From JAIXWP01 sp965247015 (GTDB taxonomy: Bacteria > Bacteroidota > Bacteroidia > Flavobacteriales_D > Sanyastnellaceae): a stretch of 64,000 nt of DNA. Location of the stretch: positions 186,001 to 250,000 of the forward strand of contig CBDFGG010000003.1 of assembly GCA_965247015.1 (NCBI GenBank), given 5' to 3'. The translations under genes were made by a program, and so were the position numbers. This document shows, in pieces, positions 27,021-36,417 of this stretch (positions within the stretch are counted from its first letter, which is position 1; every line of letters starts with the position of its first letter). The notes under the pieces are model-generated. The model had not been told where the DNA came from. It did no database searches and saw only the letters and a list, made by a program, of their open reading frames with translations.

Positions 27021-27952
27021 GCGACTACTTCCTTTTTCACCAACGTTTTAATATCAAAGTGCTGATCAAAAAACTCATCACACCAGAGACATACATTTTT
27101 CAATTCACCACATCTCTTGCGTGCATGCTCTTCGCTAACACCCACGGATTCGCCCATGCGATAAGGATCTCCTTTGTCAAGCATTTCGAATACGGGATGT
27201 GTTGAGATTCGCTCCAGTACTTCTGCTACTTTTTGTACACGTGCATCACCCAATGCTTCCTTTGTGCCAGGACAACATGGATTGATTTTGTACAATTGAA
27301 TAGAAATTTCCTGAGGAATATTTTCAGCTCCGTTCAAAAAGCCGATAGCGCCCGAAAGAATCCCACAAAAATTATGATTCGGATCCTTCATCCAAATATT
27401 CTTTTGATACGCTCTACCACGCGCCCAATTGCCTCCTAACCACATCTCCTCGGTAGCACCCCAGTATCCCCAACTCAATTCATGCTCTACGACATAATTA
27501 TCTTTCGTTACGAGCGGGTCGCGATCTTCACCATTCACGCCGCGTGATTCAAACAACTCTGCGAGTTGCATGATACGTCCGCCGGCAGCCTTGTGATAAC
27601 GATCGATGCTCGCGATATCAAATCGGGTCACGCCTTTTTCAATCAAGGTATCTAGAATTTCCTCGGTCAAAAGGTCTCCATTGGTTTGCAGCATGATTTG
27701 CGTCTTGCCTTGATATTTCTCTTTCAAGCGATCGAGAATCATATATAGCTTTTTCTTGTCTGCTATAGGCTCACCTCCTGACAAGATCAAACGATCTACT
27801 GAAGATGGAAGATTCTCGATGATGGCCATGCAATCCTCTTCTGAAATACGCTCGCCATGCGGACCAGACATATTATAACAATGGTCGCATTTGTCATTAC
27901 ACAATTGTGTAAACACCCAATATACCGACTCGATATGATCAAATTTATTCAT
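27017..27952 (-). CDS. Radical SAM protein with SPASM-like C-terminal cysteines
   Basis: 311 aa. The [4Fe-4S] motif CxxxCxxC is C18, C22, C25 in LCNDKCDHCYN; SGGEP (about 59-63) is the SAM-binding GGEP motif. The C-terminal part has a CCPGT pair and RCGELKNVCLWCDEFF, which could bind a second cluster. Radical SAM enzymes of the MoaA/PqqE type modify peptides or small molecules. It overlaps the methyltransferase start and the next gene by 8 and 4 bases, so the three act in one pathway. Confidence 0.85.
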   Translation of the reverse strand: MNKFDHIESVYWVFTQLCNDKCDHCYNMSGPHGERISEEDCMAIIENLPSSVDRLILSGGEPIADKKKLYMILDRLKEKYQGKTQIMLQTNGDLLTEEILDTLIEKGVTRFDIASIDRYHKAAGGRIMQLAELFESRGVNGEDRDPLVTKDNYVVEHELSWGYWGATEEMWLGGNWARGRAYQKNIWMKDPNHNFCGILSGAIGFLNGAENIPQEISIQLYKINPCCPGTKEALGDARVQKVAEVLERISTHPVFEMLDKGDPYRMGESVGVSEEHARKRCGELKNVCLWCDEFFDQHFDIKTLVKKEVVA

Positions 27953-28703
27953 GCTTCAAACATTTAAACGTTACAATGGCAAGTCCTGACGAACCCGCAT
28001 TTAATGACAACGAACTCAAATCCAATGTTCGTTCTTCTATTATTATTACTTTACGAAATCCAGCCTCAATCAGTTTTTTCGTGTACAAATCTTTACTTCT
28101 AATACCGTTAAGACAGCCCGTGAAAGAGTTGATCTTCGGTTGATCTTCTGAGCTGTAGGTCACATTTTGTGTGATATCAGCAAAGGCAAATACACCCGTA
28201 GATTTCAAAACGCGAAAGCTTTCTTCAAAAACTTTTTCTATTGACGGAATCAAACTGAATACACCATTAGAAATTACCGAATCCATCGACTCATTTTGCA
28301 ATGGCAGCGCTTGAATGTCGGCCACTTCAAACCGAACATTCGTTCGGTTATTAGCATGAGCTATCTCCGTTGCTCTCTCCACAAGACGAGGTGTTAAGTC
28401 AAACCCTATCACTTGTCCATACTCTCCCACCATATCCGAAGCAATAAAGCTATCTATCCCCGAGGCGCAGCCGAGATCAGCCACGGAATGGCCTTCTTGG
28501 ATATCCGCGTGATCGAAAGGAAATCCGCATCCGAGTGCCAAGTCTGCTGCATCAATGAAACCTTGCTTGCTACGATATGCTGCAGCGATAGGAGCATAGA
28601 TGGGAAGGCAAACGGTGCCGCGTTGAGCCTCGGCTCCACGCGTATCGTGAAAGTCAGCGATGACGGTATAATCATTGACGATATTTTCCTTCAAGTTACT
28701 CAT
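27945..28703 (-). CDS. ArsM-like SAM methyltransferase
   Basis: 252 aa class I methyltransferase. VADLGCASGIDSFIASDMVGEYGQVIGFD (about 78-106) carries the SAM glycine loop and acidic residue; DIQALPLQNESMDSVIS and the TGCLNGI...AGF segment resemble ArsM arsenite methyltransferases, including a conserved cysteine, though the early ArsM cysteines are changed. A LGCGFPF motif precedes the SAM loop. Target (arsenic, another metalloid, or an organic product) is open. The ATG at 28703 overlaps the ABC ATPase stop by four bases. Confidence 0.8.
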   Translation of the reverse strand: MSNLKENIVNDYTVIADFHDTRGAEAQRGTVCLPIYAPIAAAYRSKQGFIDAADLALGCGFPFDHADIQEGHSVADLGCASGIDSFIASDMVGEYGQVIGFDLTPRLVERATEIAHANNRTNVRFEVADIQALPLQNESMDSVISNGVFSLIPSIEKVFEESFRVLKSTGVFAFADITQNVTYSSEDQPKINSFTGCLNGIRSKDLYTKKLIEAGFRKVIIIEERTLDLSSLSLNAGSSGLAIVTFKCLKHE

Positions 28704-29428
28704 CTCACATTTTGCATCATACGCTTCCAAAAGGAAAGCTCTTGTTTTATATCCTCTTCACCACTATTTAAAAATGCTTCAGGATTATTGTAAACCTTCA
28801 GCTTTCCACTGTCCATTCGAGCAATGCGATCGCCCATGATCAAGGCTTCTTTCAAATCATGTGTTACAAAGAGCGCAGTAATTTGCTTTTCTTTTCTGAC
28901 ATCATGAAACAACGATTGCATCTCAGCTCTTGTCTGGCTATCCAAACTTCCAAAAGGCTCATCGAGTAGGATCAATCGCGGCTCTATGATCAACGAACGG
29001 CCAAAATTGACGCGTTGCTTTTGCCCTCCTGACAACTGATGCGGTAATTTTTGGAGCTCCTCTGTGAGCCCTAAACGTTGCGCCAACGCATTCACCTTCT
29101 GCGCTACTTCACTATCCTTCCATTTGCGCACGCGCAGTCCGAATGCGATATTTTCAAATACATTTAAGTGTGGAAATAGAAATGGCTCTTGGCTCATATA
29201 TACTATTCCGCGCTGTTCGGCGGGTGTATCAAAAATCTGTTGTGCATGTATCTCAAAAGTGCCGTTATCTGGCAACTCCAAGCCCGCCATCACTTTCAAC
29301 AAAGTACTTTTGCCACAACCAGATTTTCCTAAAATACACAAGGTTTCATGCTCAGTAATTTCCAAAGACAAATCTGAAAGCACTGACTTTCCTTGATATT
29401 TCTTGCTGATATTTTTTAATAGCATCAT
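28700..29428 (-). CDS. ynjD: ABC transporter ATPase (YnjD-like)
   Basis: 242 aa. Walker A GKSGCGKSTLLK, Q-loop MSQEPFLFP, signature LSGGQKQRVNFGR, Walker B LILLDEPFGSLD and the H-loop VTHD are all present. The sequence looks like the CUT1/Fbp/Pot group that works with two permeases and a periplasmic binding protein, all encoded just upstream. It powers inner-membrane uptake of the unknown substrate. Confidence 0.85.
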   Translation of the reverse strand: MMLLKNISKKYQGKSVLSDLSLEITEHETLCILGKSGCGKSTLLKVMAGLELPDNGTFEIHAQQIFDTPAEQRGIVYMSQEPFLFPHLNVFENIAFGLRVRKWKDSEVAQKVNALAQRLGLTEELQKLPHQLSGGQKQRVNFGRSLIIEPRLILLDEPFGSLDSQTRAEMQSLFHDVRKEKQITALFVTHDLKEALIMGDRIARMDSGKLKVYNNPEAFLNSGEEDIKQELSFWKRMMQNVR

Positions 29429-30192
29429 GCTTCCACTTCCTTCTTTAAAAATACACGTGAATTAATCACGAACAATAATAACACAGGAACAATCATCATA
29501 CACGCAGCCACTGCGCCATATTGTGGACTTGATTCTTTTACATATACCATCGATTTGATGGTTAATGTTTGCACCTTGCCCACTCCTATTAACTCTGTGA
29601 TTCCATATTCAAACCATGAAATCAAAAAGCATTGTGAGAAGGTAAGAAAAAACCACGATCTGGCTACGGGTAGAATAATGCGTCTCAAAACATACTGATT
29701 GGATGCTCCAAGAGTGGTGGCTTGAAACGCCAATTGCTTGATATGTGGTGTCCAAAATCCAGAGAAGACTAGTACTGCGTACGGCATTATAAAAAGTAAT
29801 TGTGCCATGATTACCCCTAGTGTACTTCCTGTCCAGCCCCAACGCGTAAAATAAAACTGCAACATAGCCCCCAACACAACAGGTGCTATCAAGTAGGGTA
29901 AGTAAGCCAATTGCAAACTGCGTTGTCCTAGATCAGATGACGACATTTTTTTAGAAATAACAAATCCAAAAAAAGTCGATACAAGTGCCACAAAAAATGC
30001 AATGCAAAAAGACCATCCCAGACTCATCAACAATCCTTCTCCTCCGGTAAATACATTCTTCCAAAAATCAAAAGAAAAGCTCGACTCAAAGAATGCTGGA
30101 TAACTCATATCCTTCGCAAAAGAAAGCCATAGTAAAACTATGGCTGGCAATACAACCAGCACTAGTACTACTATTTGTAAAATCCTTCTCAT
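29425..30192 (-). CDS. ABC permease, YnjC-like half B
   Basis: 255 aa with about six helices and an EAA-like loop (ATTLGASNQYVLRRIILPV, about 155-173), the ATPase docking helix. In E. coli YnjC is one fused permease; here two half-size permeases are encoded. A start at 30192 gives a four-base overlap with the upstream permease and is preferred to a Met at 30204. The start MRRILQIVV is hydrophobic directly. Confidence 0.8.
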   Translation of the reverse strand: MRRILQIVVLVLVVLPAIVLLWLSFAKDMSYPAFFESSFSFDFWKNVFTGGEGLLMSLGWSFCIAFFVALVSTFFGFVISKKMSSSDLGQRSLQLAYLPYLIAPVVLGAMLQFYFTRWGWTGSTLGVIMAQLLFIMPYAVLVFSGFWTPHIKQLAFQATTLGASNQYVLRRIILPVARSWFFLTFSQCFLISWFEYGITELIGVGKVQTLTIKSMVYVKESSPQYGAVAACMMIVPVLLLFVINSRVFLKKEVEA

Positions 30193-31034
30193 GCTACTCT
30201 CCATTTTTTTAATCTAAAAAGTATAATCATGAAAAGCAGCATCATCGTGGAGTATAATACGCTCATCGCATGTGCTTGTGGAATATCACTCAAGTTATAC
30301 TTGCTCAATTTTTCCATGATAAAAACGGTGATAGTTCTCGGGTTGGTTTGACCAAGAATCAACGTTACTTCATAAGTACCCATTAGAAATATTGCATAGA
30401 GCACTACCACCCATTTGCCTTTATTCCAGAGGATTGGCAAGAAAATATTCTTGAAAAAATAGCGTTTGTCCCCGCCCAAATGCAATGCCGTACGATACAG
30501 CTCACGCAAATTTTCTTTCTTAGAAATATTTAAAAATAATAAGGTGAAAATGGGAAAAACCAAGAAGAATTGAGTGAGAATAATACCAAAACTAACATCA
30601 TCGTTCACCCATCTTGGGAAATCCTCTACGCTTTGAACCAATCCCATTCCATGTGCCCATCTTGAAAGCAATCCACTCGGGCTTAGTACAAAATACCAAG
30701 CCATTCCAGCGATGAGTGGGGGAAATAAAAGAGGCAAGTATAACTTTGAAACCGAACGTTCATTCGGTTGACGAAAATGATACCACGCATAAGCGAACGC
30801 CATTATCATGGAGAGCGTAGTAGTGGTAATCGTTAAATAAAACGTGTAACCAATCGATCTCCAGCCATCACCAGAGGCAAACAATTTTTCCCAATGCTCT
30901 AATGTAAAACCTTTGCCCAACAAGCCTGCGAGACCTACACTGTATAGCAAACTGTAAATAAAACCGCATAGCACAGGCAACACAGCTATGGCTATGAATA
31001 AGAATACAGCGCTATTTCTTTTTAAGCTTTGCAA
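30189..31034 (-). CDS. ABC permease, YnjC-like half A
   Basis: 281 aa, six predicted helices, with an EAA-like stretch LYRTALHLGGDKRYFFKNIFLPI (about 182-204). It pairs with the following permease to form the channel. Coding is contiguous with the binding protein (one base gap) and the second permease (four-base overlap), so expression is coordinated. Confidence 0.8.
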   Translation of the reverse strand: MQSLKRNSAVFLFIAIAVLPVLCGFIYSLLYSVGLAGLLGKGFTLEHWEKLFASGDGWRSIGYTFYLTITTTTLSMIMAFAYAWYHFRQPNERSVSKLYLPLLFPPLIAGMAWYFVLSPSGLLSRWAHGMGLVQSVEDFPRWVNDDVSFGIILTQFFLVFPIFTLLFLNISKKENLRELYRTALHLGGDKRYFFKNIFLPILWNKGKWVVVLYAIFLMGTYEVTLILGQTNPRTITVFIMEKLSKYNLSDIPQAHAMSVLYSTMMLLFMIILFRLKKWRVA

Positions 31035-32246
31035 TTACTTCTCGATCACTTGTGTTCTAAAATCTTCGAAGAGTCGAATCATATATTCAGCAGCTGGTTC
31101 CATTAGCGCATACTGCTGAATCACTGCGCGTTTCGGAGCGTTTACTCTACCTGGAATATTATTGAATTGTTGTTTCCAATCCCCTTCCAGCTTTTCGATA
31201 TTGAGAACAGTAGCATCGCCCCATACATCTGGTTTCATTTTTTCAAATTGAGCTTCCGGAGAAATCATGAAGTTACACACCACCATCGCGGCTTCCTTAT
31301 GAGCGCTGCGATTGACAATACCGAGGTAATGCGAATTTTGAATGGTACCGCCACTCGGTACATATGCTTTAAATGTTTTTGGAAAAATACCTTGTAGAAT
31401 TTTGTTATCTACCTCTGCGTCGTTGTTGCTCAGCGAGAACTCTACTTCTCCGCTCACCAAGAGCTGGTGCAGTTGAGAAACTCCTGCAGGAAATGACTTT
31501 CCTTCATTCCACATGTAAGGCTTCAAATCATTGATATAAGCCCAAAGTTTGGTGCTCAACTCTTTGTACTTCGCTTCATCAAATGCACCCTTCAATCCCT
31601 CTTTTGAACCTGACAATTCAATCAGCCAAGCTTTCAAAAGTGTCATACCTGTAAACTCATTTGGAATGGTAAACTTACCAGGATGCGCCTTTACCCACTG
31701 CGCCAATTCCGCCATATTCATCGGTGGTTGTTGAACACGAGTACTATCGTAAATCCACGCCATCTGCACATTTCCCCAAGGACATTCCATTCCATTTACG
31801 GGCTGCTGGAAGTCGGTACTGATGAATTCATTTTCCCAATTCAAAAATTTATTATTCGGCAATTGCTCTACAAATGGTCCGTGCAATGCTTGAATTTCTC
31901 TCAATTGAAAAAATGTTTCTCCATTGATCCACATCATATCCAATTCACTATTTTCCTTTCCTGCTTCCATCTCAGACATCAAGGCACTCACTACGGCATT
32001 GCCTTGTCCACCGACAATATTCAATTGAATATCGTATTTTGATTTGAGTTGAGGCACCACAAAATCAGTCATGTATTTATTGATCAAAGGATCCCCTTGC
32101 CACATCATCATCGTCAATGTCTGACCCTTTGCATCCGCAGTGATTTGTTCCCAAGATTTTTTCGACACGTCTGAATTGCGCTCCTGTGGCGTGTTTCCAC
32201 ATGATGCAAGTATGACTGAAACGAATAGTAGAATGTAGTATCTCAT
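31035..32246 (-). CDS. ynjB: YnjB-like extracellular solute-binding lipoprotein
   Basis: About 403 aa with signal peptide and lipobox (VILASC). MDMMWINGETFFQLREIQALHGPFVEQLPN is the YnjB hallmark (WINGENF...GPF..QLPN), placing it in the YnjBCD system rather than a classical iron or thiamine importer. The substrate of YnjB is, to my knowledge, not established. The start at 32246 begins the lipoprotein signal; an upstream Met at 32270 would lie inside a terminator hairpin and is rejected. Confidence 0.82.
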   Translation of the reverse strand: MRYYILLFVSVILASCGNTPQERNSDVSKKSWEQITADAKGQTLTMMMWQGDPLINKYMTDFVVPQLKSKYDIQLNIVGGQGNAVVSALMSEMEAGKENSELDMMWINGETFFQLREIQALHGPFVEQLPNNKFLNWENEFISTDFQQPVNGMECPWGNVQMAWIYDSTRVQQPPMNMAELAQWVKAHPGKFTIPNEFTGMTLLKAWLIELSGSKEGLKGAFDEAKYKELSTKLWAYINDLKPYMWNEGKSFPAGVSQLHQLLVSGEVEFSLSNNDAEVDNKILQGIFPKTFKAYVPSGGTIQNSHYLGIVNRSAHKEAAMVVCNFMISPEAQFEKMKPDVWGDATVLNIEKLEGDWKQQFNNIPGRVNAPKRAVIQQYALMEPAAEYMIRLFEDFRTQVIEK

Positions 32247-32263
32247 GAATGCTATAAAATTAG

Positions 32264-32297
32264 AAACCATCCAAATCTAAAACGATTTGGATGGTTT
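32264..32297 (-). terminator. Attenuator/terminator between receptor and ABC genes
   Basis: A 14-base perfect stem, AAACCATCCAAATC / GATTTGGATGGTTT (32264-32277 and 32284-32297), follows the receptor stop on the minus strand. The tail after it is only moderately T-rich, so read-through into ynjB is likely. Confidence 0.7.
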
Positions 32298-32313
32298 TAA
32301 GAATGTTCAATTA

Positions 32314-35301
32314 TTAAAACGTGTATCTCACAGAGAATTGGAACTGACGTGGAGGTGCAGCATTTCTGCGAACCAACAATCCAGATAATGCACTTCCTGT
32401 TTGTACTTGATTACTTTGAGTAGCATTGTTAGAATAGCCGCTCAAGTTTTCTGCATTCAACACATTGAATACTTGTGCGCCTACTTCAAAGCTTCCAGAA
32501 GTCTTCATTGGAATGCGATAAAGTGCACTGATATCAAATGTGTTTGACCATGGCAAACGGTCGCTGTTGCGATCTTCACCCGGATGTCTGTCGCTATTTC
32601 CAACGTATGCATCACCAAAGGCACGACCATCACCGTTCAAGTCTGTCGTTCCATAGATGGTTGCATCTGGAATGCGATTGATCGGTTGACCGCTTTGGAT
32701 CAACGCAGCCAATGTCAATGTAAGATTCTTCACAGGATAGTAGTTCACGATACCGTTAATCAAGTGCGTTCTATCATTGATAGAAGGACCCCACTCTGCT
32801 TCGAAATCATTGCCATCCATTGCGCGGAAGTTGATGTCCTCGGTATTATTTTCCAAGAATGAAAGCGTGTACATCAATCGGAATGCGTACTTATCATCAC
32901 CCTTATCTTTTTGGAACGTGAAATTCATCGCATAGTAATTCGAGCGACCAGCGCTTTCTGTCATCACCACATTGCGTGCACCACCACGAATGGTGTCACC
33001 ATCAATGATGCTATATGAACCAGTACCATCCGTGTAAACAGGCACAGGACGCGTAAGATCCGCAGCAGTTGATGATTGTACCACAACGTTTGATGGATCA
33101 ATGTTATAAGCTGCAGGTGCATTCAAATTTCTCAATCTGAAAAGGTTGTGAGATCTGTTGTGCATGAGGTCAACATAGAATGTTGTATTCTCATTTGTTT
33201 TTTGTTGGTAGCCCAACATCATTTGATGGCTGTACGGATTATCATATCCATTTGGATTTAATACACGAAGTTCATTTTGGAAAATACCTTCACGCTGTCC
33301 TTGCAAATCCGCAGCAGTCGGGCCTTGCAGGTAAGCTGCGTTTGAGCTACCTACTAAGTTACCTTCATTGATAATGTTTTCAATCTTGGTATCTGAAGGC
33401 AAAATTCCTTGATCTACCAATGCTTGCAATTGCGCTTGGTAATCAGCAGAGGTAGAATTAAACTGAAGTGCATCGCTGTACACAGCATAAAGCACTTTGT
33501 CATAATACATACCGTATCCCGCGCGGATCGCACTGCGCTCGTTCAACTCATAATTCAAACTTACACGTGGAGCGATATTGTCCATATCTCCAGTATCAGA
33601 GCCACCTTTCGAAAGATCATCATAGTCATATCTCAAACCAAGATTCACATTCAAGCGAGAACCAACAGACCACTGATCTTCTACATATGCGCTGTATATA
33701 TTCTGACGCTTTGTAAATGAATTAGGACGCAATTCTACACCGTAGAAAAGCACTTGCACATCTGAAGGAATGTCCTGTGGAGTCAATGCGCTACCGATTC
33801 CAGAAGCTACTAATGCATCGAGTTGTGTTTGGTTCAATTGCACGAGGTAGCTACCATTAGGATTTCCACCGCCGAATAATTCGAAGCCAGAACTCTTCAA
33901 TTGAAGACCAGCTTTGATGCGGTGATTGCCACGATAGAGTGTAATTTTTTGTTGCACCACATGTGTCTCCTCGATGTCCTCGAATGCATAACCAGGGTGA
34001 CCTAAGAATCCTATTGAAACACCTGATGGATCCAATAGTGATACATCTGGATTTTCGTTGTCAATTGGCGCTGCATAGTTCCAATGGAATCTACCGAATG
34101 AGTAGTTTCCTTCGTAGGTGTAGCGATCAGTAGTGTAGGTGTTTTTGAAGGCGATGTTTACAGAATTTCTAGTCTGCGTATTGCCTGCAGAATTGAAAGT
34201 AGTACCACCTTCCAAGCCACCACCTTGACGTTCGATGCCCACGAGACCAACGTTTACTCGAAGAGATGAATGGAACTTTGGAGACCAGTGTTGATCAAGT
34301 TTTCCAGAGATGTAAGAAAAATTATTTCTTCCTCTCACAGTCTCATTAATTCCCAATTGAGGAATGTTGAGTAAGTTATCTTTTACGTCAGTCGTATGTT
34401 CAACGTTGAGGAAATAGAATGTCTTATCTTTCTTGATAGCGCCGCCAATACCGAATCCAGCTTGGTAACGCATGAAACCATCCTTTACTTGATTACCAGA
34501 AAGATCTCTTTGCGCATAGCGTGAAGGAGAATCCAAAGCAGGACCCGGGCGCATGATATAGAATACCTCGCCGCTAGTTTTATTGGTACCCGATTGCGTA
34601 GTGATATTCACAATACCGTTTGACGTCAGACCATGTTCTGCGCTGAAGTTATTGGTAAGCGCTGTGATGTTTTTGGTAAAACCGAGCGGCATCGCAAAGC
34701 GTTGTCCACCTAGGAAGTTTTCGTTGTTATCCATACCATCAATTTCGTAGTTGGTATAGAGTGCGTTCGCCCCATTGATCGACACATTTGGTGCTTCGGG
34801 GAAGAATCCGGTAGCTTGTGTAATGTTAGGTAAGCGATACAAAGCGCGAGTGATATCGCGACCTTCCACGGGCAACTCTTGAAGTTCTTTGATGCTGAGT
34901 TCAGACGCAACTTCACCGTTTACCGTATTAATCGATTGATAGTCGTTTCCATTGATTGTGATGGTAGAAAGCAGATTGAGCTTTTCAGAAAGCACCACAG
35001 TTACACTTTTTGTTTTGTTAGAGATCAAAGAAATATTGCTGAGAGTGCGGCCCTTGAAGATACCGCCCTCGCTCACGATCACTGTGTATTTACCGCTGGT
35101 GCTAAGACCCGCGATTTGTACTTTACCATTTTCACTTGAGACGAATTGTTTTGCGTATCCGATTTGTTCGTTGGATACTGTTACTCCTTGTCCTACCACA
35201 GGAGCGTTGAGAGAATCCACGAGAAGGATTTCCAACGACGCTTGGGAGAACGCGATGAATGAAATGCAGACCATGATGGTCGTAAGTAGGTGTTTTTTCA
35301 T
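32314..35301 (-). CDS. TonB-dependent outer-membrane receptor (Oar-like)
   Basis: 995 aa. Signal peptide (about 1-19), a carboxypeptidase-regulatory-like beta domain (about 22-100), a plug domain with LSIKELQELPVEGRDITRALYRLPNI, then a long beta barrel ending ...FSVRYTF with a C-terminal Phe. The plug and barrel style (NITTQSGTNKTSG) is that of Oar-like receptors. It has no SusD partner, so a non-polysaccharide ligand is more likely. It is the first gene of the cluster that leads to the YnjBCD importer; TonB supplies energy. Confidence 0.85.
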   Translation of the reverse strand: MKKHLLTTIMVCISFIAFSQASLEILLVDSLNAPVVGQGVTVSNEQIGYAKQFVSSENGKVQIAGLSTSGKYTVIVSEGGIFKGRTLSNISLISNKTKSVTVVLSEKLNLLSTITINGNDYQSINTVNGEVASELSIKELQELPVEGRDITRALYRLPNITQATGFFPEAPNVSINGANALYTNYEIDGMDNNENFLGGQRFAMPLGFTKNITALTNNFSAEHGLTSNGIVNITTQSGTNKTSGEVFYIMRPGPALDSPSRYAQRDLSGNQVKDGFMRYQAGFGIGGAIKKDKTFYFLNVEHTTDVKDNLLNIPQLGINETVRGRNNFSYISGKLDQHWSPKFHSSLRVNVGLVGIERQGGGLEGGTTFNSAGNTQTRNSVNIAFKNTYTTDRYTYEGNYSFGRFHWNYAAPIDNENPDVSLLDPSGVSIGFLGHPGYAFEDIEETHVVQQKITLYRGNHRIKAGLQLKSSGFELFGGGNPNGSYLVQLNQTQLDALVASGIGSALTPQDIPSDVQVLFYGVELRPNSFTKRQNIYSAYVEDQWSVGSRLNVNLGLRYDYDDLSKGGSDTGDMDNIAPRVSLNYELNERSAIRAGYGMYYDKVLYAVYSDALQFNSTSADYQAQLQALVDQGILPSDTKIENIINEGNLVGSSNAAYLQGPTAADLQGQREGIFQNELRVLNPNGYDNPYSHQMMLGYQQKTNENTTFYVDLMHNRSHNLFRLRNLNAPAAYNIDPSNVVVQSSTAADLTRPVPVYTDGTGSYSIIDGDTIRGGARNVVMTESAGRSNYYAMNFTFQKDKGDDKYAFRLMYTLSFLENNTEDINFRAMDGNDFEAEWGPSINDRTHLINGIVNYYPVKNLTLTLAALIQSGQPINRIPDATIYGTTDLNGDGRAFGDAYVGNSDRHPGEDRNSDRLPWSNTFDISALYRIPMKTSGSFEVGAQVFNVLNAENLSGYSNNATQSNQVQTGSALSGLLVRRNAAPPRQFQFSVRYTF

Positions 35302-35337
35302 AAGAGGTATTTGGTGGAAATAAAAAACAAATGCAAG

Positions 35338-35360
35338 CCGTCTCCTTGCGTTGGAGGCGG
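35338..35360 (-). terminator. Intrinsic terminator after DUF2064 gene
   Basis: CCGTCTCC pairs with GGAGGCGG (one G-T); on the minus strand a T-rich run (TTTGTTTTTT) follows, separating the DUF2064 gene from the receptor. Confidence 0.65.
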
Positions 35361-35388
35361 TGTTTAGGGTTCTTTTAAGAAAAAGAAA

Positions 35389-36075
35389 TTAGAATCGAGC
35401 AGGCGGACCTCTGCGAGAAAGCGCATCTTGCGTTCGTGAAGACACACGAATCAATTGAAGAGCCGGGCGACCAACGAAGAGTCCGTCGATAAGGCATTTG
35501 AGCCAGATAGACCAAGCATTGAATTCGAGTCGAATGGCAACGATGATATCAGAAATATTATTGAGGTCGGCAAGATTTTGAAGACTTGCTGCTTTATGCT
35601 GAAAAAAATGATGAAGGTCGGCGCATGTAAAGTCCGATCTCCAGCGGAGCGATTCAAAAGCTTTTGCGTTGAATTGCTCTTGGGAAATACCGATGAGGTA
35701 TGCACCGCCCTTGCCCGTTCCTCCCACTACAGGAGTGCCTTGGAGGAGGTGTTGAGCGATGCTATTAAAATCTACGGTGCCAATTTCAGGACAGTCGCTA
35801 CCGACGATGATAAGGTGTTTGTATCCGAGCTTAAACGCATCTTGCGTTGCGTTGGCAATACGTTGACCGAAGGAATTTCCTTTTTGGTTGTGTTCGTCGA
35901 ATACGAGCACATCGAGACCAGTAGATTGAAGAACCGCTGAGGTGTTGGCGTACAGCTTATGCGCCAATTGCGCATTCGAGTAGTGATTTCGATTGCTCAA
36001 CCAGCTTTTTCTTCTCGTTTCCGCTTGCGGCGTGAAGGAGAAAAATACTATTCCAACAGGGGTGGTGGTTCTCAT
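35389..36075 (-). CDS. DUF2064/TIGR04282-type nucleotidyl- or glycosyltransferase-like
   Basis: 228 aa. LIIVGSDCPEIGTVDFNSIAQHLLQGTPVVGGTGKGGAYLIGISQ (about 90-137) is the rossmannoid GSDCP/DGG-type core of the DUF2064 family, whose members often neighbour metalloid or radical SAM genes. The last 40 residues (after about 185) look unlike the family and may be a read-through tail. The ATG at 36075 is preferred to TTG at 36078. It lies upstream of the receptor with a terminator between, so any link to that cluster is weak. Confidence 0.65.
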   Translation of the reverse strand: MRTTTPVGIVFFSFTPQAETRRKSWLSNRNHYSNAQLAHKLYANTSAVLQSTGLDVLVFDEHNQKGNSFGQRIANATQDAFKLGYKHLIIVGSDCPEIGTVDFNSIAQHLLQGTPVVGGTGKGGAYLIGISQEQFNAKAFESLRWRSDFTCADLHHFFQHKAASLQNLADLNNISDIIVAIRLEFNAWSIWLKCLIDGLFVGRPALQLIRVSSRTQDALSRRGPPARF

Positions 36076-36175
36076 CAAGGTTCAGATACGAATCTAACGA
36101 CTTTTTGGATTTCGACGCTAAAAACTTTCCAACCTGACAACAAAGGGAGGGGTAGAATAGTTCATGAGGAGCTCC

Positions 36176-36198
36176 GGTTCCTGAGCTTGTCGAAGGAC
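36176..36198. repeat. REP-like word GGTTCCTGAGCTTGTCGAAGG
   Basis: The CTGAGCTTGTCGAAGG word occurs in dispersed intergenic repeats of many Bacteroidota genomes, to my recollection. One copy is visible here, so copy number elsewhere needs checking. Confidence 0.4.
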
Positions 36199-36199
36199 G

Positions 36200-36251
36200 A
36201 TTCTCGATTTTCGATTCTCGATTCTCGATTCTCGATTCGGGATTCGGGATT
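36200..36251. repeat. Tandem ATTCTCG heptamer array
   Basis: Seven heptamers, ATTCTCG x1, ATTTTCG, ATTCTCG x3, ATTCGGG x2, plus a partial ATT. It looks like slippage-prone simple repeat. Confidence 0.85.
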
Positions 36252-36351
36252 ATTTCTATCAATGAGGGAGTATGGACAAAATGAACATGAGCCTGTAGGG
36301 CGGGGGTTTTGTTTTTGAGATTACTTGGAAAATATTACCAACAAAAAAAAA

Positions 36352-36377
36352 GAAGAAACCCTTAAAAACGTTTCTTC
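36352..36377. terminator. Terminator of the quinone-reductase operon
   Basis: GAAGAAAC (36352-36359) pairs with GTTTCTTC (36370-36377), with an A run on its left (T run on the minus strand) and a T run on its right, so it could serve both strands. Confidence 0.75.
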
Positions 36378-36417
36378 CCTTTTTATTTTTTTCAAGTAAC
36401 TAAACTAACCTAGCATT

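Larger units (their letters stand above)
36079..36417. other. Gene-free region with repeats and terminator
   Basis: No credible gene in 339 bases. It holds a repeat word, a heptamer array and a terminator listed separately. Reading frames across the array translate low-complexity repeats and are discounted. Confidence 0.6.

Noticed and set aside
28700..32246. Classical ferric-iron or thiamine ABC importer
   Set aside because: The binding protein carries the YnjB-type WINGETF...GPFVEQLPN signature and no iron-binding tyrosine pair that I can see.
36200..36251. CRISPR-like array
   Set aside because: The unit is a seven-base tandem repeat with no spacers.
35957..36262. A 101-aa minus-strand frame over the heptamer and REP-like repeats
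   Set aside because: It translates the repeats (ESRIENRES..., RPSTSSGT) and has no independent support.
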